The notes below the pieces were generated by a model. The model had not been told where the DNA came from, did not search any database, and saw only the letters and a program-made list of their open reading frames with translations. This document shows, piece after piece, positions 1 through 5,620 of a stretch of DNA of 5,620 bases. A program made the position numbers and the translations under genes. Source of the DNA: an uncultured Gemmatimonadales bacterium (GTDB taxonomy: Bacteria; Gemmatimonadota; Gemmatimonadetes; Longimicrobiales; Gaopeijiaceae); the NCBI GenBank assembly GCA_937982605.1, contig CALJLC010000085.1:1-5620 (forward strand). Reading direction: 5' to 3'. Each line of letters opens with the position of its first letter. Position 1 is the stretch's first letter.

Positions 1-1122
1 TCCCGCGATCCCCCCGGCGACGGCGCGGACCTGCTCGCTCACCTCAGGCGGAAAGACCTCGAAGTCGTCGGGCAGCCCGAGCTCCGGCGCCGCCAGCGTG
101 CGCACGTTCCCCTCCCCGCTCAGGCGCACGGTGAGGGTGACGGCCTGTCCCGCGTCGACCGAGTCGCGGTCGAGCGAAGCGCTCACGCCGAGGGAGCCGA
201 CGAGGCCGCTGAAGCCGTCCGGCCTCGGCGTCGGCAGGGGCGCGACGTCCACGGTCAGGGAGTTGGAGAGGACGGTCGTCGGCACGGTCGTCGTGCCGAA
301 GAGCGAGCTGCGGCCGAAGAGGCTCTCGAAGGCGTCCGAACCCCGGCGCACCCGCACCTGGGCTTCGATGCCGATCGGCTCGATCGTCCTGCGCCCGGGA
401 CCGGTCGGCACGAGCGCGACCCGGCGGATCATCGCCGTGGCGTACTGCGCACCGTCGCGCACGCGCTGCTCGACCTCGGGCTGGCCGCCCGGCGTGAGGT
501 CCTCGACCCAGAAGCCCTCCGGCTCCGGCACCCGGGTCACCCCGAAGCTCGTCACGTCGACCCGCGTCCAGATCCGGTACTCGACCACGAACGGCTCGCC
601 CTCGCGCACCGATCGCGTCGACGCCTCCGCGGTGATGAAGAGGTCCTCCGAGCCGATCCCCGAGGCGGGGTCCGCCGCACCCGCCGACGGCTCCGCGGCG
701 ATCGTCACCTGCAGCGGCTCGGTGGTCAGCGTCCGGCCCTCGACCGTCACGTCGAAGGACGGAATGGTGAAGGTGCCCTCCGTGAGCGCCTGGTAGCGGT
801 ACTGCAGCGTCAGCGAGACGGTCGTCCGCCCGTTGACCATGCTGACCGACGACTGTGTGCTGCTGCCGAGGTACGCCGCGAAGTCGCCGAGCTCGGGCAG
901 GACCGGGTCCCGACCGACGGTCTGCGACCCCGACACCTCGACGTTGAGGGTGAAGGGACGGCCCACGCCGATCTCGCCGGCGGGGCTGACGAAGGCCCGG
1001 ACCGTCGGATCCTGAGCGTCGGCACCCGCCGTCCACCCCAGGAGGCAGATGGCGAGCGCGCACGCGAGGAGAGCGCTCCTCGGGCCTTTCCGGCTTTCCG
1101 GCAGGGGTGCCGTCCCGATCAC
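1..1122 (-). CDS. batD: BatD, oxygen-tolerance family protein, 3' end missing
   Basis: An open frame of 374 codons runs from a GTG at 1122 off the left edge, so the C-terminus is missing; BatD proteins are commonly around 550-600 residues. A signal peptide covers 1-37: a basic stretch (ESRKGPRS), a hydrophobic core (ALLACALAICLLGW) and a cleavage site near GADA/Q. Three immunoglobulin-like beta domains follow: about 36-143 (VGRPFTLNVEVSG, LPELGDF, YQALTEGTFTIPSFDVTV), about 159-292 (SVREGEPFVVEYRIWTRVDV) and one starting near 300. The DGFSGLVGSLGVSASLD motif (302-318), followed by VDAGQAVTLTVRLSGEGN and LGLPDDFEVFPPE, is highly characteristic of BatD. These domains should lie outside the cytoplasmic membrane, with a C-terminal anchor expected beyond the window. 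No in-frame ATG occurs before codon 95, so GTG is the only start that retains the signal peptide. The gene begins 7 bases after the batC stop. Confidence 0.92.
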   Translation of the reverse strand, partial: MIGTAPLPESRKGPRSALLACALAICLLGWTAGADAQDPTVRAFVSPAGEIGVGRPFTLNVEVSGSQTVGRDPVLPELGDFAAYLGSSTQSSVSMVNGRTTVSLTLQYRYQALTEGTFTIPSFDVTVEGRTLTTEPLQVTIAAEPSAGAADPASGIGSEDLFITAEASTRSVREGEPFVVEYRIWTRVDVTSFGVTRVPEPEGFWVEDLTPGGQPEVEQRVRDGAQYATAMIRRVALVPTGPGRRTIEPIGIEAQVRVRRGSDAFESLFGRSSLFGTTTVPTTVLSNSLTVDVAPLPTPRPDGFSGLVGSLGVSASLDRDSVDAGQAVTLTVRLSGEGNVRTLAAPELGLPDDFEVFPPEVSEQVRAVAGGIAG

Positions 1123-1127
1123 GCTCG

Positions 1128-1131
1128 CCTC
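1128..1131 (-). promoter_or_regulatory. Ribosome binding site of batD
   Basis: GAGG starts within the batC TGA and lies five bases before the GTG at 1122. It is short but well placed, and it is the main local support for a GTG start. Confidence 0.65.
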
Positions 1132-1939
1132 ACCACGGCTTGCGGGGCAGCCGCCCCCGGGCAGACGTCGGGCGCCGGTTCACGTCCTCGGGGTCCTCCT
1201 CGATGGCGTCGAGGAGGCGCTCGGCTTCCTCTTCCGTCATCCGGTCCGGATCGGAGCGGGGCTCGCCCGCCGCCTCCCCCTCCGGCGGGGCCTCGTCCTG
1301 ACCCGGCTCCTCGCCGTCGGTCGGCTCCTCCTCCTCCTCGGCGCCGGGCTCCTCTCCGGGCCGCGGCTCGTCCTGCTCCTCCTCCCCGGGGTCGTCTCCC
1401 GCGTTCTGCGGTTCGGGGCGCTCGGAAGGGCTCTCCTCGGACGCCTCGTCCTGCTCCCCTTCGTCCTCCGAATCGCCCTGCTGCGGCTGTTGCTGCTGCT
1501 GCATCTGGTCGAGCACCCGCTCGAGGTTGTGCTTGGCGTCTCCGTCGCGCGGGTTCAGGCGCAGCGCCTGCTTGTACGCCTCGAGCGCCCGCTCCAGCTG
1601 CTGCTGGCGATACAGAGCGTTGCCGAGATTGTACCAGGCGGCGCTCGCCAGCTCCGGGTCACCGGACTCGATCGCGCGCCGGTACGCCTCCATCGCGCGC
1701 GCGTAGTCGGCGCTCTGATACAGCGCGTTGCCGTCGTTGAACGGAATGACCGGAGTGCCGGGAGCCTCCGCCATCGCCTCGAGGTACTTCTGGTGGGCTT
1801 CCTCGAAGCGCCCGTCCCGGTAGAGTCGGTTGCCCTCTTCGACGCGCGCGCGGCCGGCCTGCGCCTCGACCCCCGCGGGCGCCCCCAGCGCGACGGTCAC
1901 CGCCAGCGCCAGACCGGAAGTGATCCTGGCCGACCTCAT
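1130..1939 (-). CDS. batC: BatC, secreted TPR protein with acidic linker
   Basis: This 269-residue protein has a signal peptide (1-26, cleavage near GVEA/Q) and then about three TPR units: 31-60 (EEGNRLYRDGRFEEAHQKY), 67-93 (NDGNALYQSADYARAMEAY) and 99-130 (AWYNLGNALYRQQQLERALEAYKQAL, shown in two overlapping pieces: AWYNLGNALYRQQQ and LERALEAYKQAL). Residues 145-154 are Gln-rich. A disordered stretch follows (155-232) with 35 acidic and only 3 basic residues. The tail (233-269) is a conserved BatC-type end: TEEEAERLLDAIEEDPEDV, a basic stretch, and a terminal Trp. With no other membrane helix, it should be periplasmic or held at the membrane by BatA/BatB; TPRs normally bind other proteins. 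The frame is open upstream to 2800, but the start at 1939 is fixed by the signal peptide, by GGGAGG five bases upstream, and by the ATGA overlap with batB. The stop lies just ahead of the batD start. Confidence 0.9.
   Translation of the reverse strand: MRSARITSGLALAVTVALGAPAGVEAQAGRARVEEGNRLYRDGRFEEAHQKYLEAMAEAPGTPVIPFNDGNALYQSADYARAMEAYRRAIESGDPELASAAWYNLGNALYRQQQLERALEAYKQALRLNPRDGDAKHNLERVLDQMQQQQQPQQGDSEDEGEQDEASEESPSERPEPQNAGDDPGEEEQDEPRPGEEPGAEEEEEPTDGEEPGQDEAPPEGEAAGEPRSDPDRMTEEEAERLLDAIEEDPEDVNRRPTSARGRLPRKPW
1244..1507 (-). other. Low-complexity segment of batC (Gln tract and acidic linker)
   Basis: The DNA is a run of CAG, GAG and GAC codons encoding residues 145-232 of BatC: first Q/P-rich, then Glu/Asp-rich with Pro and Gly. 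On the plus strand it reads as CTC/CTG runs and gives a false leucine-rich protein. Such stretches can vary in length between related strains. Confidence 0.85.
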
Positions 1940-2967
1940 TCGAACCTCCCTCTCCACTCGTGCCGGACGCGGCGACGCTCCGGGATCAGCAGCTCGGCCA
2001 CCACCGTAGGTAGCGCCAGCCGCTGGAAGATCGTGGACTGGTCGTTGAAGCTCGTCGCCTCGAGCGCGTCGAACTCGTCTCCCTCGCCCGCGGCGACCGC
2101 GTCCACGAAGTCCTCGAAGTCCGAGCTTCCCGGGGCGGCCCGGACGACCGTGGCGCCGGCTTCGCGAGCCAGCGAGGTCAGCGTCGCCTCTCCGACCCGG
2201 GTCGTCACCACCGCTCCGTCTTCGTCCCTGAGGAAGCCCTGACGATTCCCCGCCTCGTCGAATACCGGGATCGGCACGCCTTCGTTCGATCCGACCACCA
2301 CGACGTGAAGCCGGACGCCGAGCTCCCGCAGCCGCGCCAGCTCCTCCGGATACGTCTCCTCGTGGTCCTCGGCGTCGGTGACGAGGATCAGCACGCGGGC
2401 CTCGCGCGCCGCTTCCTCGAGCGCGTCGGCCGACACGCGCAGCGCCGCCCCGAGATCGGTCCCCTGCACCGGCATGAGGTCGGGGTGCATCGCGCGCAGG
2501 AACATCCCGGCGGCGGCGTAGTCGATCGTGAGGGGGCTCTGAACGAAGGCGTCGGCCGCGAAGGCCACGAGGCCGATCCGGTCGCCGTCCAGACCTTCCA
2601 GGAGGCGGAAGATCGCCAGGCGCGCGCGCTCCAGCCGGCTCGGAACCACGTCCTCGGCGAGCATCGAGCGCGACAGGTCGACCGCGACGACGATGTCCTG
2701 CCCGACGCTGCGCACGGTCTCGACGCGATTCCCGAACTGGGGCCGCGCCACCGCCACCGCCAGGAGCGCCACGGTCAGGAGCTGGAGGCCGCCCTTCCAT
2801 CGCCGGGCCACGGCGTGGACCGACTCCGTCAGGGCGCGGGCCAGCTCCGGGTCGGCGAAGCGCTGCAGCGCCCGCCGGCGCGCGGACGCCGCCATGCCGA
2901 GCAGCAGCGCCAGGAGCGGCACCAGCGCGAGCGACCAGAGCCAGGCCGGATCGGCGAACCGGAACAT
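1936..2967 (-). CDS. batB: BatB, membrane-anchored VWA domain protein
   Basis: This is a 343-residue paralogue of the preceding gene, opening MFRFADPAWLWSLALVPLLA, nearly the same anchor as BatA. A second hydrophobic segment (about 61-74) ends VAVARPQFGN. The VWA domain (about 90-290) has the full MIDAS: Asp97, Ser99 and Ser101 (DLSRS), Thr170 (QGTDLG) and Asp198 (LVTDAEDHEE). QGTD and TDAEDHE are characteristic of BatB. The C-terminal anchor is unusual: between Phe314 and Glu330 only about 12-14 residues are hydrophobic, with a Pro in the middle, about three fewer than in the matching segment of BatA. It may be a weak or re-entrant helix. The frame is open upstream to 3180, but the start at 2967 is supported by the conserved N-terminus and a GAGGAG site. 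Neighbouring Bat proteins suggest an inner-membrane complex with BatA, BatC and BatD. The stop overlaps the batC ATG (ATGA). Confidence 0.94.
   Translation of the reverse strand: MFRFADPAWLWSLALVPLLALLLGMAASARRRALQRFADPELARALTESVHAVARRWKGGLQLLTVALLAVAVARPQFGNRVETVRSVGQDIVVAVDLSRSMLAEDVVPSRLERARLAIFRLLEGLDGDRIGLVAFAADAFVQSPLTIDYAAAGMFLRAMHPDLMPVQGTDLGAALRVSADALEEAAREARVLILVTDAEDHEETYPEELARLRELGVRLHVVVVGSNEGVPIPVFDEAGNRQGFLRDEDGAVVTTRVGEATLTSLAREAGATVVRAAPGSSDFEDFVDAVAAGEGDEFDALEATSFNDQSTIFQRLALPTVVAELLIPERRRVRHEWRGRFE
1945..1950 (-). promoter_or_regulatory. Ribosome binding site of batC
   Basis: GGGAGG lies five bases before the ATG at 1939, within the last codons of batB. It selects this start over ATGs further upstream in the same frame and keeps the signal peptide at the N-terminus. 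Confidence 0.8.
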
Positions 2968-2976
2968 CAGCGCACG

Positions 2977-2982
2977 CTCCTC
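2977..2982 (-). promoter_or_regulatory. Ribosome binding site of batB, overlapping the batA stop
   Basis: GAGGAG sits nine bases before the ATG at 2967, and its first two bases belong to the batA TGA. Ribosomes ending batA therefore stop on the batB site, which supports coupling and fixes the start. Confidence 0.75.
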
Positions 2983-3967
2983 ACGGCAGCCTCCTGAGCA
3001 CCGTCTGGGCCAGCACGAGCTCGAGGGCCAGGAGCAGGAAGCCGACCGCGAGGGGGACCGGAAACTCCTCGGCGTACTGCGTGAAGTTCTCCACCTCGAT
3101 CTCGGTCCGCTCGAGCTCGTCGATCTCCGACCAGATCTCCGCCAGGCTCTCCGTGTCCGTCGCGCGGAAGTACCGCCCACCGGTCAGCTCCGCCACCTCC
3201 TGGAGCGTCGGCTCGTCGATGTCGACCCGCACCTGCGCGGTCCGCGTGCCTCCGAAGGGGTCGGGAACGGGAACGGGCGCGGTACCGCGCGAGCCCGCGC
3301 CGATCGTGTACACCCGCACCCCGAGCGCCTCGGCCATCCGCGCCGCGGTCACCGGCCCGATCTCGCCGCGGTTGCTGCGCCCGTCGGTGAGGAGGATCAC
3401 GACGCGCGACTCGGCCGGCGAGGCCTGCAGCCGCTTGACCGCCGTCGCCAGTCCCATCCCGACCGCGGTGCCGTCCTCGATCATCCCGACCTCGAGCTCA
3501 CCGAGAAGCGACTGCAAGACGCCGTAGTCGAAGGTGAGCGGCGCCTGGGTGAAGGCCTGACCGGCGAAGGCCACGAGGCCGATCCGGTCGTTCCGCCGAC
3601 CGTCCACGAAGTCGGAGGCAACGCCTTTGGCGGCCTCCAGGCGATTCGGCTGGAGGTCCTCGGCCAGCATCGAGCTCGACGCGTCGAGGACGAGCACGAT
3701 GTCGATCCCCTCGGTGAGCACGTTCTCGGTCGTGATCCCGGTCTGCGGCCGGGCCAGAGCCACGACCAGCGCGGCCAGGGCCAGCGCGCGCAGCGTGGGG
3801 GGCACGATCCGGGCGAGCCGCGCACCTCCTCCCGCGGCCGCCCGCACGTCGTCGACCGAGGAGTAGCGGATCGACGGGCCGCCTCGACCGCGGGCATTAC
3901 GGAGCCAGAAGAGCACCGGAACGAGCGCCAGGAGGCCGAGCACCGCGGGGTCCTCGAAGCGGAACAT
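2981..3967 (-). CDS. batA: BatA, membrane-anchored VWA domain protein
   Basis: This is a 328-residue VWA protein, the usual size for the Bat family. It begins MFRFEDPAVLGLLALVPVLF, the N-terminal membrane anchor typical of BatA/BatB. A second hydrophobic helix follows (about 59-72, ending ALARPQ). The VWA domain runs from about 88 to 270 with an intact MIDAS: Asp95, Ser97 and Ser99 (DASSS), Thr167 (DGTAVG) and Asp195 (LLTDG). The stretch MLAEDLQPNRLEAAK after the MIDAS is also family-typical. A last membrane helix lies at about 305-323, close to the end. The VWA domain between two anchors is expected to bind a metal ion and a partner protein. The frame stays open upstream to an ATG at 4042, but the start at 3967 is preferred: it carries the conserved MFRFxDP opening, has GGGAGG seven bases upstream, and shares a base with the previous stop. 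BatA versus BatB is assigned by gene order. Confidence 0.94.
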   Translation of the reverse strand: MFRFEDPAVLGLLALVPVLFWLRNARGRGGPSIRYSSVDDVRAAAGGGARLARIVPPTLRALALAALVVALARPQTGITTENVLTEGIDIVLVLDASSSMLAEDLQPNRLEAAKGVASDFVDGRRNDRIGLVAFAGQAFTQAPLTFDYGVLQSLLGELEVGMIEDGTAVGMGLATAVKRLQASPAESRVVILLTDGRSNRGEIGPVTAARMAEALGVRVYTIGAGSRGTAPVPVPDPFGGTRTAQVRVDIDEPTLQEVAELTGGRYFRATDTESLAEIWSEIDELERTEIEVENFTQYAEEFPVPLAVGFLLLALELVLAQTVLRRLP

Positions 3968-4953
3968 CAGGCCGCCTCCCCGACGTCGTCGGCTTCGGCG
4001 CGCTCGGAGGCCGCGGCGTCCGACTCCAGCGCCGCGAGCCACGCCGCCGCGTCCTCCACGATCTCACGACCGAGACCGATCAGCGCGCGGGACTCCTCGG
4101 GCCCGGGCCGGACCTTGGCGAACTTCACGCGGTCGCACGGCTCGAGGAAGCGGCGGATCGCGTCGCGCGAGCCGTCCGGGACGCCGCGCCGCTCGAGAGC
4201 GCGACCGAGCTCCCCGGTGGTCAGCTCGAGCGCCGGCACGCCCAGGGCGTCCTCCACGTACCGGCGCACGATCTCGGACGCCTCGACGTGAAAGGCCTTC
4301 ACCTCTCCGCGGTCGAGGAGCGGCGAGGCGGCAAGCCGATCCAGCGCCTCCAGGGCGAGCTCGTGCGGCGGGCGGCGCGGCACGGAAGCGCGCGCGGTCT
4401 CCGGCTCGGACCGCCCCGGGCGCCAGCGTCGCCACGCCGCCATCAGCGCGGCGCCGAGCAGCACGAGGAGCAGAGCCCAGAGCGCGAGACGCACGACGCC
4501 GACCGGGATCGAGAGCGGCCCGCGGATCTCGCGGATGTCGCCGCCCTCGTCGGTGCCCACCGAGACGACCTCGACGCCGAAGCGGTCGGTGCGTAGCGTC
4601 TCGGTCGTCCCGTCGGCATGCGCGACCGTCACCTCGAGCGAGGGGATCTCCACCTCGCCGAGCTCGAACGCCGCCAGGGAGAGTCGGGCCGTCGACGTCG
4701 TTCCATCGGGTGCGCCCGCACCGATCCGCGCATCGACGACCTCGAAGGGCGACAGATCCACGGAGTCGGGCCAGAGCACCGAGGCGCCCGCCGGGTGCTG
4801 CACCTCCACGGTCAGCGTGATCCGGTCCCCCACGGTGACGAGCGTGGTGTCCACGCCGGAGCGCAGACGAGCCTGCGCCGAGGCCGAGGCGGCCGCCCCG
4901 AGTAGGAGTGCCAGAGCGAGCCCGCAGCCGGCCACGAGGTGCCGTCGCGTCAT
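3967..4953 (-). CDS. BatD/DUF4381-like membrane protein with extracytoplasmic beta domain and cytoplasmic helical domain
   Basis: This 328-residue protein has three parts. Residues 1-26 form a signal peptide (Arg-Arg, then a Leu/Ala-rich core, ending SASAQ). Residues 30-130 look like a beta-sandwich with alternating hydrophobic residues (VTVGDRITLTVEV, LAAFELGEVEIPSLEVTV), resembling the N-terminal domain of BatD. A DIREIRGPLSIP motif (139-150) leads into one transmembrane helix (about 151-174) followed by Arg-rich WRRWRPGR, which puts the C-terminus in the cytoplasm. Residues 195-310 are mainly helical (ALEALDRLAASPLLDRGEVK, EASEIVRRYVEDALG). This layout and the position between DUF58 and batA match the poorly studied DUF4381/BatD-like proteins of MoxR clusters. 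It probably links the extracytoplasmic Bat proteins to the cytoplasmic DUF58/MoxR side, but that is inference. The ATG at 4953 has GAGG five bases upstream (4962-4959) and overlaps the previous stop. Its TGA shares one base with the batA ATG (TGATG). Confidence 0.85.
   Translation of the reverse strand: MTRRHLVAGCGLALALLLGAAASASAQARLRSGVDTTLVTVGDRITLTVEVQHPAGASVLWPDSVDLSPFEVVDARIGAGAPDGTTSTARLSLAAFELGEVEIPSLEVTVAHADGTTETLRTDRFGVEVVSVGTDEGGDIREIRGPLSIPVGVVRLALWALLLVLLGAALMAAWRRWRPGRSEPETARASVPRRPPHELALEALDRLAASPLLDRGEVKAFHVEASEIVRRYVEDALGVPALELTTGELGRALERRGVPDGSRDAIRRFLEPCDRVKFAKVRPGPEESRALIGLGREIVEDAAAWLAALESDAAASERAEADDVGEAA
3975..3980 (-). promoter_or_regulatory. Ribosome binding site of batA
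   Basis: GGGAGG lies seven bases before the ATG at 3967, inside the last codons of the preceding gene. It decides the start in favour of 3967 over the in-frame ATG at 4042, and with the TGATG junction it points to translational coupling. Confidence 0.8.
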
Positions 4954-5620
4954 TGCCGCCTCGCCCGATCCTGGAAGAAGCGCATCAGCGGTCGCACGTA
5001 CGGCTCGCCCGTCTCGATGTCGACGACGTCGACCCGACTCCGACGCAGGGCCCGGTCCACATGCTCCGCCCGCCGCGATACCCGTTCCGCGAAACGGCGC
5101 CGGAAGTCGTCGCTCGACGTGTCGACGACCACCCGCTCACCCGTCTCCGGATCCTCCAGCTCGAGCCAGCCCAGCTCCGGAAGCTCGCGCTCGCGCCGGT
5201 CGCGCAGCCGAACCGCGACGACGTCGTGCCGGCGCCCCGCCACGGCGAGCGCCTTCTCGAAGCCTTCGTCCCTGAAGTCCGAGACCAGGAAGGTCACCGC
5301 CTTCTTCCTCTGGACGTGCGTGAGGTACTCGAGCGCGGCCGCGATGTCGGTGCCTCGCCCCTCCGGGCGGTGATAGAGGAGCTCGCGCAGCACCCGCAGC
5401 ACGTGTCGCCGGCCCTTGCGGGGGGGAACGAACTTCTCGATCCGGTCGGAGAAGATGACCAGCCCTACCTTGTCGTTGTTCTTGATGGCGCTGAAGGCGA
5501 GGAGCGCGCAGATCTCCACGGCCACCTCGGACTTCATCCGCTCGCGGGTACCGAAGTCGCCCGACGCGCTCACGTCGACGAGGAGCATCACGGTGAGCTC
5601 GCGCTCCTCCTCGAAGACCT
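4950..5620 (-). CDS. DUF58 family protein with VWA-like fold, 5' end missing
   Basis: The reading frame is open to the right edge, so the N-terminus lies outside the window. 222 residues are visible; the family is usually about 290-300, so some 70 are missing. The fragment opens with an FEEER-ELTV stretch and then VDVSAS, the typical DUF58 entry into the VWA-like fold. The MIDAS set is complete: Asp15, Ser17 and Ser19 of the fragment, Thr90 in GRGTDIAAAL, and Asp114 in LVSDF. The C-terminus (ETGEPYVRPLMRFFQDR) also matches the family. A GTG at 5591 could be taken as a start, but it lies inside the conserved strand leading to the MIDAS motif, so it is internal. No membrane segment or signal peptide is visible, so the protein is probably cytoplasmic. 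DUF58 genes normally sit between moxR and the bat genes, and the protein is regarded as a MoxR partner; its exact activity is unknown. Its TGA overlaps the next ATG (ATGA, 4950-4953). Confidence 0.93.
   Translation of the reverse strand, partial: VFEEERELTVMLLVDVSASGDFGTRERMKSEVAVEICALLAFSAIKNNDKVGLVIFSDRIEKFVPPRKGRRHVLRVLRELLYHRPEGRGTDIAAALEYLTHVQRKKAVTFLVSDFRDEGFEKALAVAGRRHDVVAVRLRDRRERELPELGWLELEDPETGERVVVDTSSDDFRRRFAERVSRRAEHVDRALRRSRVDVVDIETGEPYVRPLMRFFQDRARRQ

Noticed and set aside
98..796. Plus-strand frame of 232 codons at the left end
   Set aside because: It is antisense to batD, whose minus-strand translation shows conserved BatD motifs throughout. The plus product has no recognisable feature.
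44..1063. Minus-strand frame of 339 codons, rich in Arg and Gly
   Set aside because: It is in another frame from batD over the same DNA. The product is a low-complexity Arg/Gly/Pro chain without strands or domains, while the frame from 1122 gives a convincing BatD.
1000..1080. Possible lipobox cysteine in the BatD signal peptide (LLAC or LAIC)
   Set aside because: Both cysteines lie inside the hydrophobic core rather than after it, and neither matches the usual lipobox well. A standard cleavage site near GADA/Q fits better.
1049..2242. Plus-strand frame of 397 codons with Leu-rich, membrane-like stretches
   Set aside because: The Leu runs are the complement of the Glu/Gln codons in the acidic linker and TPR region of batC. 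The minus-strand frame has a clear family match, so this is an artefact.
2693..4291. Plus-strand open frame of 532 codons
   Set aside because: It lies antisense to BatB, BatA and part of the DUF4381-like gene. The product is rich in Arg/Ser/Pro with no domain pattern, as expected for a shadow frame in GC-rich DNA.
4939..4975. Promoter between DUF58 and the next gene
   Set aside because: The genes overlap by 4 bases and no convincing -35/-10 pair is visible. The sequence here is fully used by coding and a ribosome binding site.
5401..5430. Run of G on the plus strand (ggggggg) as a possible structural or slippage site
   Set aside because: It is in frame within DUF58 (Pro-Pro codons in FVPPRKG, a normal family stretch), and the protein continues intact on both sides.

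Overview
This window holds one gene cluster, read entirely on the minus strand from the right edge to the left. It is a Bat (Bacteroides aerotolerance) cassette of the kind usually found next to a MoxR-type AAA+ ATPase. In transcription order it contains the end of a DUF58 protein, a BatD/DUF4381-like membrane protein, BatA, BatB, BatC and the first 374 residues of BatD. Both edges cut genes: DUF58 lacks its N-terminus and BatD lacks its C-terminus.

Layout: DUF58 (5620 to 4950) overlaps the DUF4381-like gene (4953 to 3967) by 4 bases (ATGA). That gene overlaps batA (3967 to 2981) by 1 base (TGATG). batA and batB (2967 to 1936) are 13 bases apart. batB overlaps batC (1939 to 1130) by 4 bases (ATGA). 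batC and batD (GTG start at 1122, running off the left edge) are 7 bases apart. No gap is long enough for an internal promoter or terminator, so the cluster is almost certainly one transcript, started upstream of the right edge, with translational coupling at most junctions.

How the parts fit together: DUF58, BatA and BatB are three consecutive proteins with von Willebrand factor A (VWA) folds. Each keeps a full MIDAS metal site (DxSxS, then Thr, then Asp). BatA and BatB are membrane anchored. BatC is a secreted TPR protein with a long acidic linker. BatD and the DUF4381-like protein carry extracytoplasmic beta-sandwich domains. In related clusters a MoxR ATPase lies just upstream and is thought to act with the VWA proteins on envelope protein assembly or stress tolerance. 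The biochemical role of the Bat proteins is still poorly defined, and MoxR itself is not in this window.

Organism: the DNA is very GC-rich (about 70% by eye) with G/C-ending codons. The three predicted signal peptides end in Ala-Gln-like sites (SASAQ, GVEAQ, GADAQ). This suits a high-GC Gram-negative bacterium. Gemmatimonadota is a reasonable guess, but other high-GC phyla (Acidobacteriota, Myxococcota relatives) cannot be excluded. I see no RNA gene, mobile element, CRISPR array or phage gene. The system is a recognised one; its unusual details are listed as findings.
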